Origin: Niallia sp052318935
GTDB taxonomy: Bacteria > Bacillota > Bacilli > Bacillales > Cytobacillaceae
DNA length: 64,000 nt
Reading direction: 5' to 3' (one strand)
NCBI GenBank assembly: GCA_052318935.1
Contig: JBQRKO010000005.1
Shown in pieces: positions 34,632 through 43,505 of the stretch; position 1 is the stretch's first letter, and every line of letters starts with the position of its first letter. Below the pieces are notes generated by a model that searched no databases, was not told where the DNA came from, and worked only from the letters and a program-made list of their open reading frames with translations. The translations under genes were made by a program, and so were the position numbers.

Positions 34632-36959
34632 ATGGAGGAAATCAAGAATACAATTGTCCCCCTCCTGCCGCTTCGAGGTTTGCTTGTTTATCCAACGATG
34701 GTGCTACATTTAGATGTAGGCCGTGATAAATCGGTGCAGGCACTTGAAAAAGCAATGGTAGATGACCATTTAATTTTTTTAACCATGCAAAAAGATATGG
34801 ATATGGATGATCCTTCTGAAGAGGATTTATACAAAATAGGTACATTAACAAAAGTAAAACAAATGTTAAAGCTGCCAAACGGTACGATAAGGGTATTAGT
34901 AGAAGGGCTTAAAAGAGCTGAATTTCAGGAATTAATAGAAGAAGATGGGTATTTTGCTGCAAGCTTGCAAATATATGAAGAAGATACTTCCAAGAACGTG
35001 GAAGATGAAGCATTAATGCGCACGATGCTGCAATATTTTGAGCAATACATAAAAATTTCAAAGAAAATATCAAATGAAACATATTCTGCTGTATCAGATA
35101 TGGAAGAGCCAGGAAGAATGGCCGATATTATTGCTTCCCATTTACCAATTAAATTAAAAGAAAAACAACATATTCTCGAAACGTTTGAAAATAAAAAAAG
35201 AATCAATTATGTGATTGATATTATTCACAATGAAAAAGAAGTCCTAAATTTAGAAAAGAAAATAGGACAGCGTGTAAAAAAATCAATGGAAAGAACGCAA
35301 AAAGAATATTATTTGCGAGAACAAATGAAAGCTATTCAAAAGGAACTTGGCGATAAAGACGGCAAGAGTGGAGAAGTAAGTTCACTCACAGAAAAAATTG
35401 AAGCAGCCGGTATGCCAGAACATGTAAAAACAACGGCTTTAAAAGAGCTGGACCGATATGAAAAAATACCTTCTACTTCTGCTGAAAGCTCTGTTATTCG
35501 CAATTATATTGAGTGGTTAATTGCATTGCCTTGGTCAAAAGCGACAGAAGATGATTTAAATATTGTCAAAGCAGAAAAAATCTTAAATAAAGATCATCAT
35601 GGACTTGAAAAGGTTAAAGAAAGAGTGTTAGAGTATTTAGCGGTGCAAAACTTAACCAATTCTTTAAAAGGACCTATTTTATGTTTAGCAGGACCTCCGG
35701 GAGTCGGGAAAACAAGCTTAGCTCGTTCTATTGCTAAATCTCTGAATCGTCATTTTGTGCGCATTTCTTTAGGGGGCGTTCGGGATGAATCAGAAATAAG
35801 AGGACATCGCAGAACATATGTAGGAGCAATGCCTGGCAGAATCATTCAAGGAATGAAAAAAGCTGGAACAATCAACCCGGTATTTTTATTAGATGAAATT
35901 GATAAAATGTCAAACGATTTTCGCGGAGATCCTTCGGCAGCGATGCTGGAAGTATTGGATCCAGAACAAAATCACAACTTTAGCGATCATTATATTGAAG
36001 AAACATATGATCTTTCAAACGTGATGTTTATCGCAACTGCGAATAACTTAGCAACGATTCCAGCTCCACTAAGGGATAGGATGGAAATTATTTCGATCGC
36101 TGGCTATACAGAGCTTGAAAAAATACACATCATAAAAGACCATTTATTAGCAAAACAAATTAAAGATCATGGTTTAACTAAAGGTCAGCTTCAAATAAGA
36201 GAAGATGCAATTCAACAAATTGTCCGCTTATATACGCGGGAAGCAGGCGTACGTGGTCTAGAAAGACAAATAGCAACCATTTGCCGGAAAACAGCGAAAA
36301 TAATCGTATCTGGTGAAAAGAAAAAAATTATTTTAACAAGCAAAAATGTAGAAGAGTTTCTCGGCAAACCGAAATTTAGATTTGGGAAGGCTGAAGAGGA
36401 AGATCAAGTTGGAGTGGCAACAGGTCTTGCTTATACAACGGTCGGCGGTGATACGCTGCAGATAGAAGTATCATTAGCACCTGGAAAAGGGAAGTTAGTG
36501 TTAACAGGTAAATTAGGCGATGTAATGAAAGAGTCCGCTCAAGCAGCATTCAGTTATATCCGCTCTAAATCTGAGGAACTTGGGATTGATCCAAAGTTTC
36601 ATGAAAAAAATGATATTCATATCCATGTTCCAGAAGGTGCTGTACCAAAAGATGGTCCTTCTGCGGGAATTACAATGGTTACTGCTCTTGTTTCTGCTCT
36701 TTCTGGCAAGCCAATCAGAAAAGAAGTCGGGATGACAGGGGAAGTAACATTAAGAGGTAGAGTGTTGCCGATTGGTGGATTAAAGGAAAAATCATTGGGC
36801 GCCCATCGTGCTGGTTTAACCACCATTATTTTACCAAAAGACAATGAGAAAGACTTGGAAGATATTCCAGAAAGTATACGTGAGGATCTTGAATTTATTC
36901 TTGTATCCCATGTAGACGAAGTATTAAAACATGCTCTGAACGGAAGTGTACATTCTTGA
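34632..36959 (+). CDS. lonA: ATP-dependent protease LonA
   Basis: Cytoplasmic AAA+ protease that degrades misfolded and regulatory proteins. About 775 residues: N-terminal substrate-binding domain (PLLPLRGLLVYPTMVLHLDV), coiled coil, AAA+ module with Walker A GPPGVGKTS and Walker B VFLLDEIDK, and the protease domain with catalytic Ser in KDGPSAGITM and Lys in GGLKEKSLGAHRAG. GGAGG serves ATG 34632 (nine bases) or GTG 34629 (six). The stop overlaps the engB start. Confidence 0.97.
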   Translation: MEEIKNTIVPLLPLRGLLVYPTMVLHLDVGRDKSVQALEKAMVDDHLIFLTMQKDMDMDDPSEEDLYKIGTLTKVKQMLKLPNGTIRVLVEGLKRAEFQELIEEDGYFAASLQIYEEDTSKNVEDEALMRTMLQYFEQYIKISKKISNETYSAVSDMEEPGRMADIIASHLPIKLKEKQHILETFENKKRINYVIDIIHNEKEVLNLEKKIGQRVKKSMERTQKEYYLREQMKAIQKELGDKDGKSGEVSSLTEKIEAAGMPEHVKTTALKELDRYEKIPSTSAESSVIRNYIEWLIALPWSKATEDDLNIVKAEKILNKDHHGLEKVKERVLEYLAVQNLTNSLKGPILCLAGPPGVGKTSLARSIAKSLNRHFVRISLGGVRDESEIRGHRRTYVGAMPGRIIQGMKKAGTINPVFLLDEIDKMSNDFRGDPSAAMLEVLDPEQNHNFSDHYIEETYDLSNVMFIATANNLATIPAPLRDRMEIISIAGYTELEKIHIIKDHLLAKQIKDHGLTKGQLQIREDAIQQIVRLYTREAGVRGLERQIATICRKTAKIIVSGEKKKIILTSKNVEEFLGKPKFRFGKAEEEDQVGVATGLAYTTVGGDTLQIEVSLAPGKGKLVLTGKLGDVMKESAQAAFSYIRSKSEELGIDPKFHEKNDIHIHVPEGAVPKDGPSAGITMVTALVSALSGKPIRKEVGMTGEVTLRGRVLPIGGLKEKSLGAHRAGLTTIILPKDNEKDLEDIPESIREDLEFILVSHVDEVLKHALNGSVHS

Positions 36960-37540
36960 AAGTAAATAGTGCAGAAATAGTTATTAGTGCTGTAAGGCCA
37001 AACCAATATCCTGATGCAGATATACCAGAATTTGCATTAGCAGGTAGATCAAATGTAGGGAAATCCTCGTTTATTAATAAAATGCTTGGAAGAAAAGCGC
37101 TAGCTCGCATTTCCTCCAAGCCTGGTAAAACACAAACATTAAATTTTTATTTAATTAATGAAATGCTTCATTTTGTAGACGTTCCTGGATACGGATACGC
37201 AAAAGTTTCGAAAAAGGAACGGGAAGCATGGGGGAAAATGCTTGAAACGTATTTCACATCAAGAGATCAGCTGAGAGCGGTTATTTTAATTACTGATCTT
37301 CGCCATCCCCCAACAAAAGACGATATATTAATGTATGATTTTTTAAAGCATTATAATATCCCTTGTGTCATTATCGCGACAAAAGCGGATAAAATATCCA
37401 AGTCACAATGGCAGAAGCATTTAAAAGTAACAAAAGAAACATTCGATTTAAGCGAAGACGATTATTTGATTCTTTTCTCTTCTGAAACAGGCGAAGGAAA
37501 AGATAAAGTATGGTCGCTGCTGCAGTATTTGGCGAAATAA
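36956..37540 (+). CDS. engB: Ribosome biogenesis GTPase YsxC/EngB
   Basis: Essential GTPase in 50S ribosomal subunit assembly. 194 residues with G1 GRSNVGKSS, G3 DVPGYGYAKV, G4 TKAD and the family-typical TLNFYLIN switch region. The TTG start at 36956 overlaps the lonA TGA (TTGA), so translation is coupled; the N-terminus MKVNSAEIVISAV agrees with B. subtilis YsxC. End of the lonA operon. In B. subtilis hemA is next; here about 11 kb intervene. Confidence 0.96.
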   Translation: MKVNSAEIVISAVRPNQYPDADIPEFALAGRSNVGKSSFINKMLGRKALARISSKPGKTQTLNFYLINEMLHFVDVPGYGYAKVSKKEREAWGKMLETYFTSRDQLRAVILITDLRHPPTKDDILMYDFLKHYNIPCVIIATKADKISKSQWQKHLKVTKETFDLSEDDYLILFSSETGEGKDKVWSLLQYLAK

Positions 37541-37591
37541 GCGCCAGCGGTTTTGGTTGATAAGGAATCAAAATAGATAAAGTTTTAATTA

Positions 37592-37628
37592 ATGGTGAGT
37601 ACTTAATCGGTGCTCATCATTTTTTTAT
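37592..37628 (+). terminator. Terminator after engB
   Basis: TGGTGAGTAC pairs with GTGCTCATCA (wobbles), followed by a T7 run. Confidence 0.85.
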
Positions 37629-37665
37629 ATAGTAGAGGAAAAGCTTTGAGCAGCAAAAAAAGAAA

Positions 37666-37701
37666 AAGCAGTCACTAAAAAGAAATTTTTAGTGGCTGCT
37701 T
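37666..37701 (-). terminator. Terminator of the LiaF-like gene
   Basis: AAGCAGTCACTAAAAA pairs with TTTTTAGTGGCTGCTT. On the minus strand the stem is followed by TTTTCTTTTTTT. Confidence 0.88.
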
Positions 37702-37721
37702 ACATCTGTAATGAAAAATAG

Positions 37722-38207
37722 TTACTTCTTCCTTGTAAGCAAATAATACGCTCCTAGAAGCAGGAAAAGAATAGGTATAATTTTATTCATTGTATTTGTA
37801 CTTATTTTTAAAAATCCTAGTGATTTTAATATGTCTTGGTTAAATAATAAAAAGATGGCTAACAACAAAAATAATAGTCCATTCATCATGCCTTGTCCCG
37901 ATTTTTGTTGTTGCAGTATAAATCCTAATGCAATAATTAATAAGAATGTGCCAGTATGATCTGGCCAAATGGCAAGTTTATTCACTAAATGAAAATGAAG
38001 TCCGAAACCAGTCAACACCACACCAGGTAAAATCGAACCGTGATCTTTTCCCCAATATCCTTGAAATAAAAAAGCGATTCCGACAATCAATAATAATGTT
38101 GGCCAAACAAAAAGTGATGAAAGAGATGGAATTGGATATTCTTTTAAAAGAATATATAATCCAAAGCCGATTAATATCATGCCAGAGAATAGTTTTTGCG
38201 TTTTCAT
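37722..38207 (-). CDS. LiaI/LiaF-like transmembrane protein
   Basis: 161 residues from ATG 38207, selected because GCGGAGG lies seven bases upstream; the longer frame to 38408 has no such site. At least five hydrophobic segments, with the repeated pattern GxxLIGFGLYILL / WPTLLLIVGIAFLFQG that marks the small LiaF/LiaI-type transmembrane domain found in cell-envelope stress operons. No C-terminal LiaF regulatory domain. Function is unknown. It is monocistronic and begins the accessory block between engB and hemA. Confidence 0.75.
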   Translation of the reverse strand: MKTQKLFSGMILIGFGLYILLKEYPIPSLSSLFVWPTLLLIVGIAFLFQGYWGKDHGSILPGVVLTGFGLHFHLVNKLAIWPDHTGTFLLIIALGFILQQQKSGQGMMNGLLFLLLAIFLLFNQDILKSLGFLKISTNTMNKIIPILFLLLGAYYLLTRKK

Positions 38208-38450
38208 TTTTTCCTCCGCTTCCAGTAACTTAAACTGAATCCGAAAGATATTGTTACTATACAAGGAGTAAACATAAATCTTCCTGTTAATCAGAATTAC
38301 TTGTTTTTTTGTCTCGTTTGATAGGTATAAGGAGTCAGCGTATCTTTGCTCCCTTAGTTCATTTCGACACGAAGGGGAAGGAATCCTTTTTTTGTTGCTC
38401 CGCCTCATGTCCTTTGTTTTTTCATTTTTATTTTATTCCTCCTTGAATTT

Positions 38451-38710
38451 ATTAATAGAAAGAACATAAGGGTATTTGTAAATTTATTCAGTAATACTGT
38501 TAGGTACGGTGCAAATGAAGAGCTAAAAATCGATATGAATGGGTATATAAAAGGGGAGTATGCCTTTTTTGTCATCGAAGATAATGGGATAGGTGTTCCA
38601 GATCACGATCTTGATTTCCTTTTTCAGCGTTTTTTCTCAGTCGATAAATCGCGTCAAAGCAAGGCGGGAGGAATGGGGCTTGGTTTGGCAATAAGATTCT
38701 CGATTCCTAT
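38451..38710 (+). pseudogene. Fragment of a sensor histidine kinase (HATPase domain)
   Basis: About 80 codons encode an ATPase N-box (VFVNLFSNTVRYGANEELKI), the G1 box VIEDNGIGVPD, an F-box FLFQRFFSVDKSR and G2 GMGLGLAI. No start or upstream kinase part exists, and the C-terminal strand is replaced by unrelated sequence. It is the remnant of a two-component kinase, with its regulator gone. Type resembles kinases beside ABC-type lantibiotic transporters, but the fragment is too short to decide. Confidence 0.75.
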
Positions 38711-38737
38711 TGATAGAGGAAGTTTCTCTTGGAAAAA

Positions 38738-38782
38738 ACAAAACAAGCGTTTGGTTCACTTGCTTTACCTCGCTTGTTTTGT
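38738..38782 (-). terminator. Terminator of the MMPL transporter operon
   Basis: ACAAAACAAGCG pairs exactly with CGCTTGTTTTGT; on the minus strand a TTTTTT run follows. Confidence 0.88.
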
Positions 38783-38801
38783 CTTTACGTTCAATTAAAG
38801 T

Positions 38802-41096
38802 TTACTTTGTTGCCATTTGATTTAATGATTCCTTACGTTCGTCAACAACCCTTTTCTTTCTAAATGGCATCCACCAGTTCCGTTTTCCAAGTAAAGCCAT
38901 TGAAGCTGGAACCATGATAAATCGAATAATGGTGGAATCTACCAAGATGGCGACGGCCATTCCAAAACCAAGTGTTTGGATGGGAAGCATATTTGAGAAG
39001 GCAAACCCACCGAAAACGGCAATCATTAATAGTGCTGCACCTGAAATCAGCGGTCCTGTTTTATTAAGCCCTAGTGCCACGCTATCTGTATTGTTCCCTG
39101 TTTTTTCATACAGTTCTTTTACGTTGCTAAGAAGTAATACTTCATAATCTGTACTAAGTCCAAATAACAGAGAAACAAGTAGAATAGGAACGAAATTCTG
39201 TATATAGCCATTTGCATCAACATGGAACAATGATGCACCATGACCATCTGCAAAAACGAACACAAGGATTCCATATGTTGCTCCAATGGACAGCAAGTTC
39301 ATCATAATGGCTTTAAGTGGCAAAAATACACTTTTGAATGTGAAGAACAAAATGATATAGCCAATGACTAGCATGCTGGCGATAGCAGGAATAAGACCAT
39401 CAGAAATGACACGATTCGTATCAATCCCTTCAGATGTTGGCCCACCAACAGAAACGGTTAAATCATTAGGTTTATTGGCTTTATCTGTATAGTTATCTTG
39501 GATATCTTTTACTAACCGAGCACTTTTTTCTGAAGCGGAATATGTCCCAGTACTAACATCAATCACCATAGTATTTTGTTTATCATTTAAATAACGTTTA
39601 ATAGCAAGCTGATCTGTTTGCGGTAATTGCTCATATTGCTTACTTAAGATTGTTTTTATTTGATCAGGATCATTCGTGTTTAATACGGTAAATAATGAAT
39701 AAATATTTTCAACATTTTTTGACTGGCTAATTTTCTTGTTTAATTTATTTATATACTCTAGGTTTTCTTCTGAAGCTATATTTCCTGATTTACTTTGGAT
39801 CACAATACTAATTGGATTGGTTGCGCCGCGTTCAAATTGTTTTTCAATAAGCTGATAACCTTGTCTCACTAAAGATTCACTTGGCAAAATTCTTACATCA
39901 GGGGTGAAGGTTTTTAAATTTTTAGCTGGAAACGCACAAATTGCGATTAGTATAAGAGAAACGAACAAGAAAAAGAGTGGTTTCTTCATAACTCCTTTCG
40001 TGAAGCGGTACCAACCCGTTGTTTCAGGTTGAGATTTCTCTTTAAACCAAGGAAGTGTTAAACGATTAATGTTATTTCCAAGAAGATACAAAATAACTGG
40101 CATTAATAAAAGATTTGTGATAATGGACATCGCAACAACAACAATTGAACCTATTGCAATAGATTGAATGGCCGACAAGTTTACAAGAAATAGTGATGAC
40201 ATTGAAGCAATAACTGTTAAACCTGAAAAGAAAACGGTTCTACCTGCTGTTTTCAAAGTAGTTTTTATAGCTAAAAGCTTATCTTTTGTCTTTAATTCGT
40301 CTTTGAATCGACTAACCATAAATAAGGTATAGTCAATTCCTATTCCCATCCCAAGCATGGTGACCGCATTTGACACGAATGCCGATAACTCCATATGTGA
40401 TGCGATAAAATAAAGGATGCCTAAACTCATGACTACGGATGCCATTGTTACGAGTAGAGATGTCAGGGCTGAAACAACACTTCTAAAAATAAAAAGCAGC
40501 ACGATAAAAATTAACGGCATAACAAATATTTCTACTGAGGCTAATCCCTTTTGACTATAAACAGTGGTATCACCCCAAACAGCGGAAATCCCAACCAAAT
40601 AAGCTTTGGCCTGTTCTTTGTTTGCAGCATGATCAAGCCGCTGTTCCATATCTGGAAGGTTGTTTATTGCATAACCTTCTTTCGTTTTCAAACTAACAAA
40701 TCCAATGCTTGTATGCTTATCTTTTCCTGTCATACTCGCAAGGGCTTCAGACGGTGCATCGAGTAGTGTATAAATGGATTCGATCCCATCTTCTTTTTCT
40801 AAATGTTGAACAATCTTTTTTAGTGTATCATTGTAAGCTTCCGTACCAACTTTGTTGTGTTTATCTTGAACAACGAGTGTAAGTGAGGTCTCTCCACGCC
40901 CTGTAAAACCTTCTTTCGTCGCTTGTTTAGCGGTTAGCGATTGGGAGTTGTCGACATCCCATCCTCCCCCGCTTAATAGAGGTGTAACTTTTGTTCCGAA
41001 CATTCCCCCAGAAACAATCAATATTAAAAATAACATCGCCATAAAAAAACGATATTTTTGCAAAAAAACGCCTAATCTATCTAAGAATTTATTCAT
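38802..41096 (-). CDS. MMPL-family RND exporter
   Basis: 764 residues, proton-driven exporter of the MmpL/RND class in the plasma membrane. Two homologous halves are visible: each has one helix, an extracellular domain of 150-200 residues and a five-helix bundle (first half helices near 185-345, second near 530-745). The charged helix motifs GMGIGIDYTLFMVSRFKDE and GLSTDYEVLLLSNVKE are the proton-relay segments of the family. Substrates of this family are lipids, glycolipids, siderophores or pigments. Its ATG shares one base with the TAA of the upstream kinase gene, so they are translationally coupled. Substrate here is inferred to be the product of the operon. Confidence 0.92.
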   Translation of the reverse strand: MNKFLDRLGVFLQKYRFFMAMLFLILIVSGGMFGTKVTPLLSGGGWDVDNSQSLTAKQATKEGFTGRGETSLTLVVQDKHNKVGTEAYNDTLKKIVQHLEKEDGIESIYTLLDAPSEALASMTGKDKHTSIGFVSLKTKEGYAINNLPDMEQRLDHAANKEQAKAYLVGISAVWGDTTVYSQKGLASVEIFVMPLIFIVLLFIFRSVVSALTSLLVTMASVVMSLGILYFIASHMELSAFVSNAVTMLGMGIGIDYTLFMVSRFKDELKTKDKLLAIKTTLKTAGRTVFFSGLTVIASMSSLFLVNLSAIQSIAIGSIVVVAMSIITNLLLMPVILYLLGNNINRLTLPWFKEKSQPETTGWYRFTKGVMKKPLFFLFVSLILIAICAFPAKNLKTFTPDVRILPSESLVRQGYQLIEKQFERGATNPISIVIQSKSGNIASEENLEYINKLNKKISQSKNVENIYSLFTVLNTNDPDQIKTILSKQYEQLPQTDQLAIKRYLNDKQNTMVIDVSTGTYSASEKSARLVKDIQDNYTDKANKPNDLTVSVGGPTSEGIDTNRVISDGLIPAIASMLVIGYIILFFTFKSVFLPLKAIMMNLLSIGATYGILVFVFADGHGASLFHVDANGYIQNFVPILLVSLLFGLSTDYEVLLLSNVKELYEKTGNNTDSVALGLNKTGPLISGAALLMIAVFGGFAFSNMLPIQTLGFGMAVAILVDSTIIRFIMVPASMALLGKRNWWMPFRKKRVVDERKESLNQMATK

Positions 41097-41797
41097 TATA
41101 TACCCACCTTATAAGAGAGTCTTGTTCTTTCTGTAGCTATGCTTATAGCCTCTTCATAACTCATCATACATTTTAAATTTAACCTATCAACTATCTGCTT
41201 AAGCCTATTCTCAAGAGATCCATGGACTACTAAATAATCGATGCCAAGTTCTTTTATCGTATCCAATAGTAAATCATTGCAAATTGATCGAAAAGTTTCA
41301 CTCTGAGGTCGATGACCGTCTCTAACTAAAGGGAATTCAATAGGTAAATGAATGAATATATCATAGTAATCTTTTGCATAGGTTTTAACTATATTACCAA
41401 AGCTGTCAATAAAACCATTTAGTACTTTTTTATATGGTAAAATTGCAATTCTTGATATAGCTTTTTTGATGTAATTGTTTCCCATATAAATATCATATTT
41501 TAATCTAGCAAGACCATAAATATATTCATGAATGGAAGATCCATCAGTAACATAGCTACCAACTATATTATTTTCATTTATGGCTCGCTCAACAAATCTA
41601 CGTATTCCAAGTTCATATAATTCAAATATAGTACATTCTTCTAATTCTTTACCCGGTGCATAAACTGGGAGCAATTCTCTCATTGTACGTGCATAAGATC
41701 TGTTAATACCAGTTAATGCCGATAAAGCTTCTGTTGTAGTAGTTTTTCCAGAAGAATAGGAGCCTGAAATAGCTACTTTTATAGGTTGATTCATCAT
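41096..41797 (-). CDS. P-loop ATPase/kinase, AAA_28-like
   Basis: 233 residues. Walker A is SGSYSSGKTTT (11-21); then YARTMRELLP, TDGSSIHEYIY, a Walker-B-like DIFIHLPIEFP, and DGHRPQSE, the arrangement of the NadR-kinase-like AAA_28 family (small-molecule kinases and uncharacterised ATPases). No membrane segment. AAGGAAGG precedes ATG 41797. Directly coupled to the MMPL gene. It may phosphorylate or activate a precursor of the exported compound, but that is inference. Confidence 0.75.
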   Translation of the reverse strand: MMNQPIKVAISGSYSSGKTTTTEALSALTGINRSYARTMRELLPVYAPGKELEECTIFELYELGIRRFVERAINENNIVGSYVTDGSSIHEYIYGLARLKYDIYMGNNYIKKAISRIAILPYKKVLNGFIDSFGNIVKTYAKDYYDIFIHLPIEFPLVRDGHRPQSETFRSICNDLLLDTIKELGIDYLVVHGSLENRLKQIVDRLNLKCMMSYEEAISIATERTRLSYKVGI

Positions 41798-41823
41798 TAA
41801 ATTCCTTCCTTTATTTTTTTATT

Positions 41824-42135
41824 GGCTCTGTTAAATTCCATTGTTGATTTTCAAAAGGTCAGGGAATCCACTCCCTTTCCGCGGACATTCTTTCAAGCCT
41901 CCTCGCTCGTTCCTCGAGGTCACTGAAAAAGTGGACGCTATGAAATATAGATAGTGAAAATCCAAGCATTTCGAGGTTTTCGTTCGGTTTTCCGAGGCTT
42001 ACCACACGCTTTTCGCGGGGCGAGCGCCGAGCGCCGAGCCTCCTCGTCGCTTTGCTCCTGTGGGGTCTCGCCTGTCTCGCTAATCCCGCAGGAGTCGTGT
42101 GGACGCCTCTCCTAACCAACATGATGGTCGTTTTC
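41824..42135 (-). repeat. Interspersed structured repeat, family C copy with composite interior
   Basis: Left edge GGCTCTGTTAAA. On the minus strand the arm CCACACG pairs with CGTGTGG around the common core (GACTCCTGCGGG ... GAGACCCCACAGGAGC ... GACGAGGAGGCTCGGCGCTC ... GCGAAAAGCG). GGCGCTC is duplicated within the core. A second GAGGAGGC-type piece lies at 41897-41930, so the element looks like two copies fused or nested. Confidence 0.8.
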
Positions 42136-42193
42136 AAACTCTCTATACCATTTTCCTCCTATTAAATATAAGGGTTTTACCTATAATTTATAT

Positions 42194-42309
42194 AATAAAA
42201 CACTTCTTCAGTGACCTCCGTTCCTCACTGAGGGGTCTTGTCAGCCCGTTTTTCCACAGGAGTCTTGCAGATTTCCTTCCCATAAACAACATTATCGTTT
42301 AACAGAGCC
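42194..42309 (-). repeat. Interspersed repeat, family C variant copy 3
   Basis: The minus-strand sequence begins GGCTCTGTTAAACGATAAT and matches the element at 32249-32344 throughout (GACTCCTG, GACAAGACCCC, CAGTGAGG, CACTGAAGAAGTGTTTTATTATA). It overlaps the 3' end of the AvrD-like gene and provides its last 24 codons and stop. With the left edge at 41824 it forms inverted ends around a 486-bp composite. Confidence 0.85.
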
Positions 42310-43292
42310 TTTTTATTAGGAAGTTGATGTGCAACTTTAACTTTCAATTCAAAACCGCTTAAATTGGGTAATGTAACGCTAAACGTTCCTGTTCTCCACT
42401 CACTTCCTCTTAAATTTAAGCGTTTGATATTATTTACAGAAACAAGTTGATAAAAATCCTTAAGCGTTTTATACGGAGAATCATACTTAAGTTTAATTTC
42501 TCGCATCCACAAATTATTAGAATGTTGTCTATCAATTTGATCTAATTGGTAAAATAATGCTTGTATCTGTTGAGAAGCACAAACAAATATATCTACTAGT
42601 GTGTAACAAGGAAAGAACCCAGAAGACATACCATTATATGTACTAGAATCTAAATCTTTTTGGGTGATTATTTTTATTTTAGAAATGATTTCAAAATTAT
42701 CTAAATCCACAATAGTCAATCCCACTTGTTGATCAAAGCACTTTAATAAATGGTCGTAACAAAACGAAATATAGTTTTCTAAGCTTTCTTGATAAAGACT
42801 GTTTCGGGCAGTTAACTCTTTTATGGGATGACCAATCTCCAATTTAATAGTCATATTACTAACTTTAGTTTCAAAAGTACTAGTAAAATAATTTTCAATC
42901 TTTGCTTTTGTCGTACCCATGTATTTAGAATGAATAGATATCTTATCTAAATGATTGGTAGCATTAGCACCAGATTTAATATGTACACCACAAATCCATA
43001 GTTTTTCTAAATCCTGTTTGGAGAAATTAAAAAGTTTACAGATAAAATTTTCACTCATGTGCAAAGCAATTAAAAACCCATCTAAAGTAGTTAAATGGGG
43101 ATGGTCTGCGTTTTCTTTTTGTGACCATTTTCCTGAATAAAAAATGTTGCACAATGCACTTGCTTCATGATTAATTAAATTAAAATGAACATTATGGAAA
43201 TGATGTTCTGCTAATCTAAAACCATAACTCAGGAATCGTTTTTTTGCATCACCAAGAATTTGATTAATATCTTTATACATGAGTATAGTCAT
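42225..43292 (-). CDS. AvrD-like protein (hotdog-fold acyl-lipid synthase family)
   Basis: 355 residues. The opening (INQILGDAKKRFLSYGFRLA), HLTTLDGFLIALHMSE near 80, IKSGANATNHLDKI near 115, and GHPIKELTARNSLYQESLEN resemble, from memory, the Pseudomonas AvrD family, whose members make syringolides (acyl glycoside elicitors) from a sugar and a beta-keto acid. AfsA-type hotdog proteins are the alternative. Strong AAGGAGG site seven bases before ATG 43292. The C-terminal residues from KALLNDNVVYG onward are encoded by an inserted repeat, so the native end is lost or altered. Located upstream of the kinase-MMPL pair and divergent from a two-component system. Family call moderate; product unknown. 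Confidence 0.6.
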   Translation of the reverse strand: MTILMYKDINQILGDAKKRFLSYGFRLAEHHFHNVHFNLINHEASALCNIFYSGKWSQKENADHPHLTTLDGFLIALHMSENFICKLFNFSKQDLEKLWICGVHIKSGANATNHLDKISIHSKYMGTTKAKIENYFTSTFETKVSNMTIKLEIGHPIKELTARNSLYQESLENYISFCYDHLLKCFDQQVGLTIVDLDNFEIISKIKIITQKDLDSSTYNGMSSGFFPCYTLVDIFVCASQQIQALFYQLDQIDRQHSNNLWMREIKLKYDSPYKTLKDFYQLVSVNNIKRLNLRGSEWRTGTFSVTLPNLSGFELKVKVAHQLPNKKALLNDNVVYGKEICKTPVEKRADKTPQ

Positions 43293-43505
43293 ATATCATC
43301 CTCCTTATTTAAAAACCTATATAAAACATATAAGGAAACGTTCTTGAAAACATCGGGGCTTTACGTAGGTTAAATTGCGTTATTCCGCATTTGATATTTT
43401 TACTTTTTGGAATATAAAATAAGGAATAATATTACAATTCTCAACAAAAGCAGATATAATAGAAAAATCAATAGGAATAAAGTTTTATCTAATAAGGGGG
43501 ATTTA

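Noticed and set aside
38208..38408. N-terminal extension of the LiaF-like protein
   Set aside because: The added residues are polar and unlike the family, and the ribosome site belongs to ATG 38207.
41859..42137. 92-codon minus-strand frame
   Set aside because: Entirely within the composite repeat; no ribosome site and repeat-derived Arg-rich peptide.
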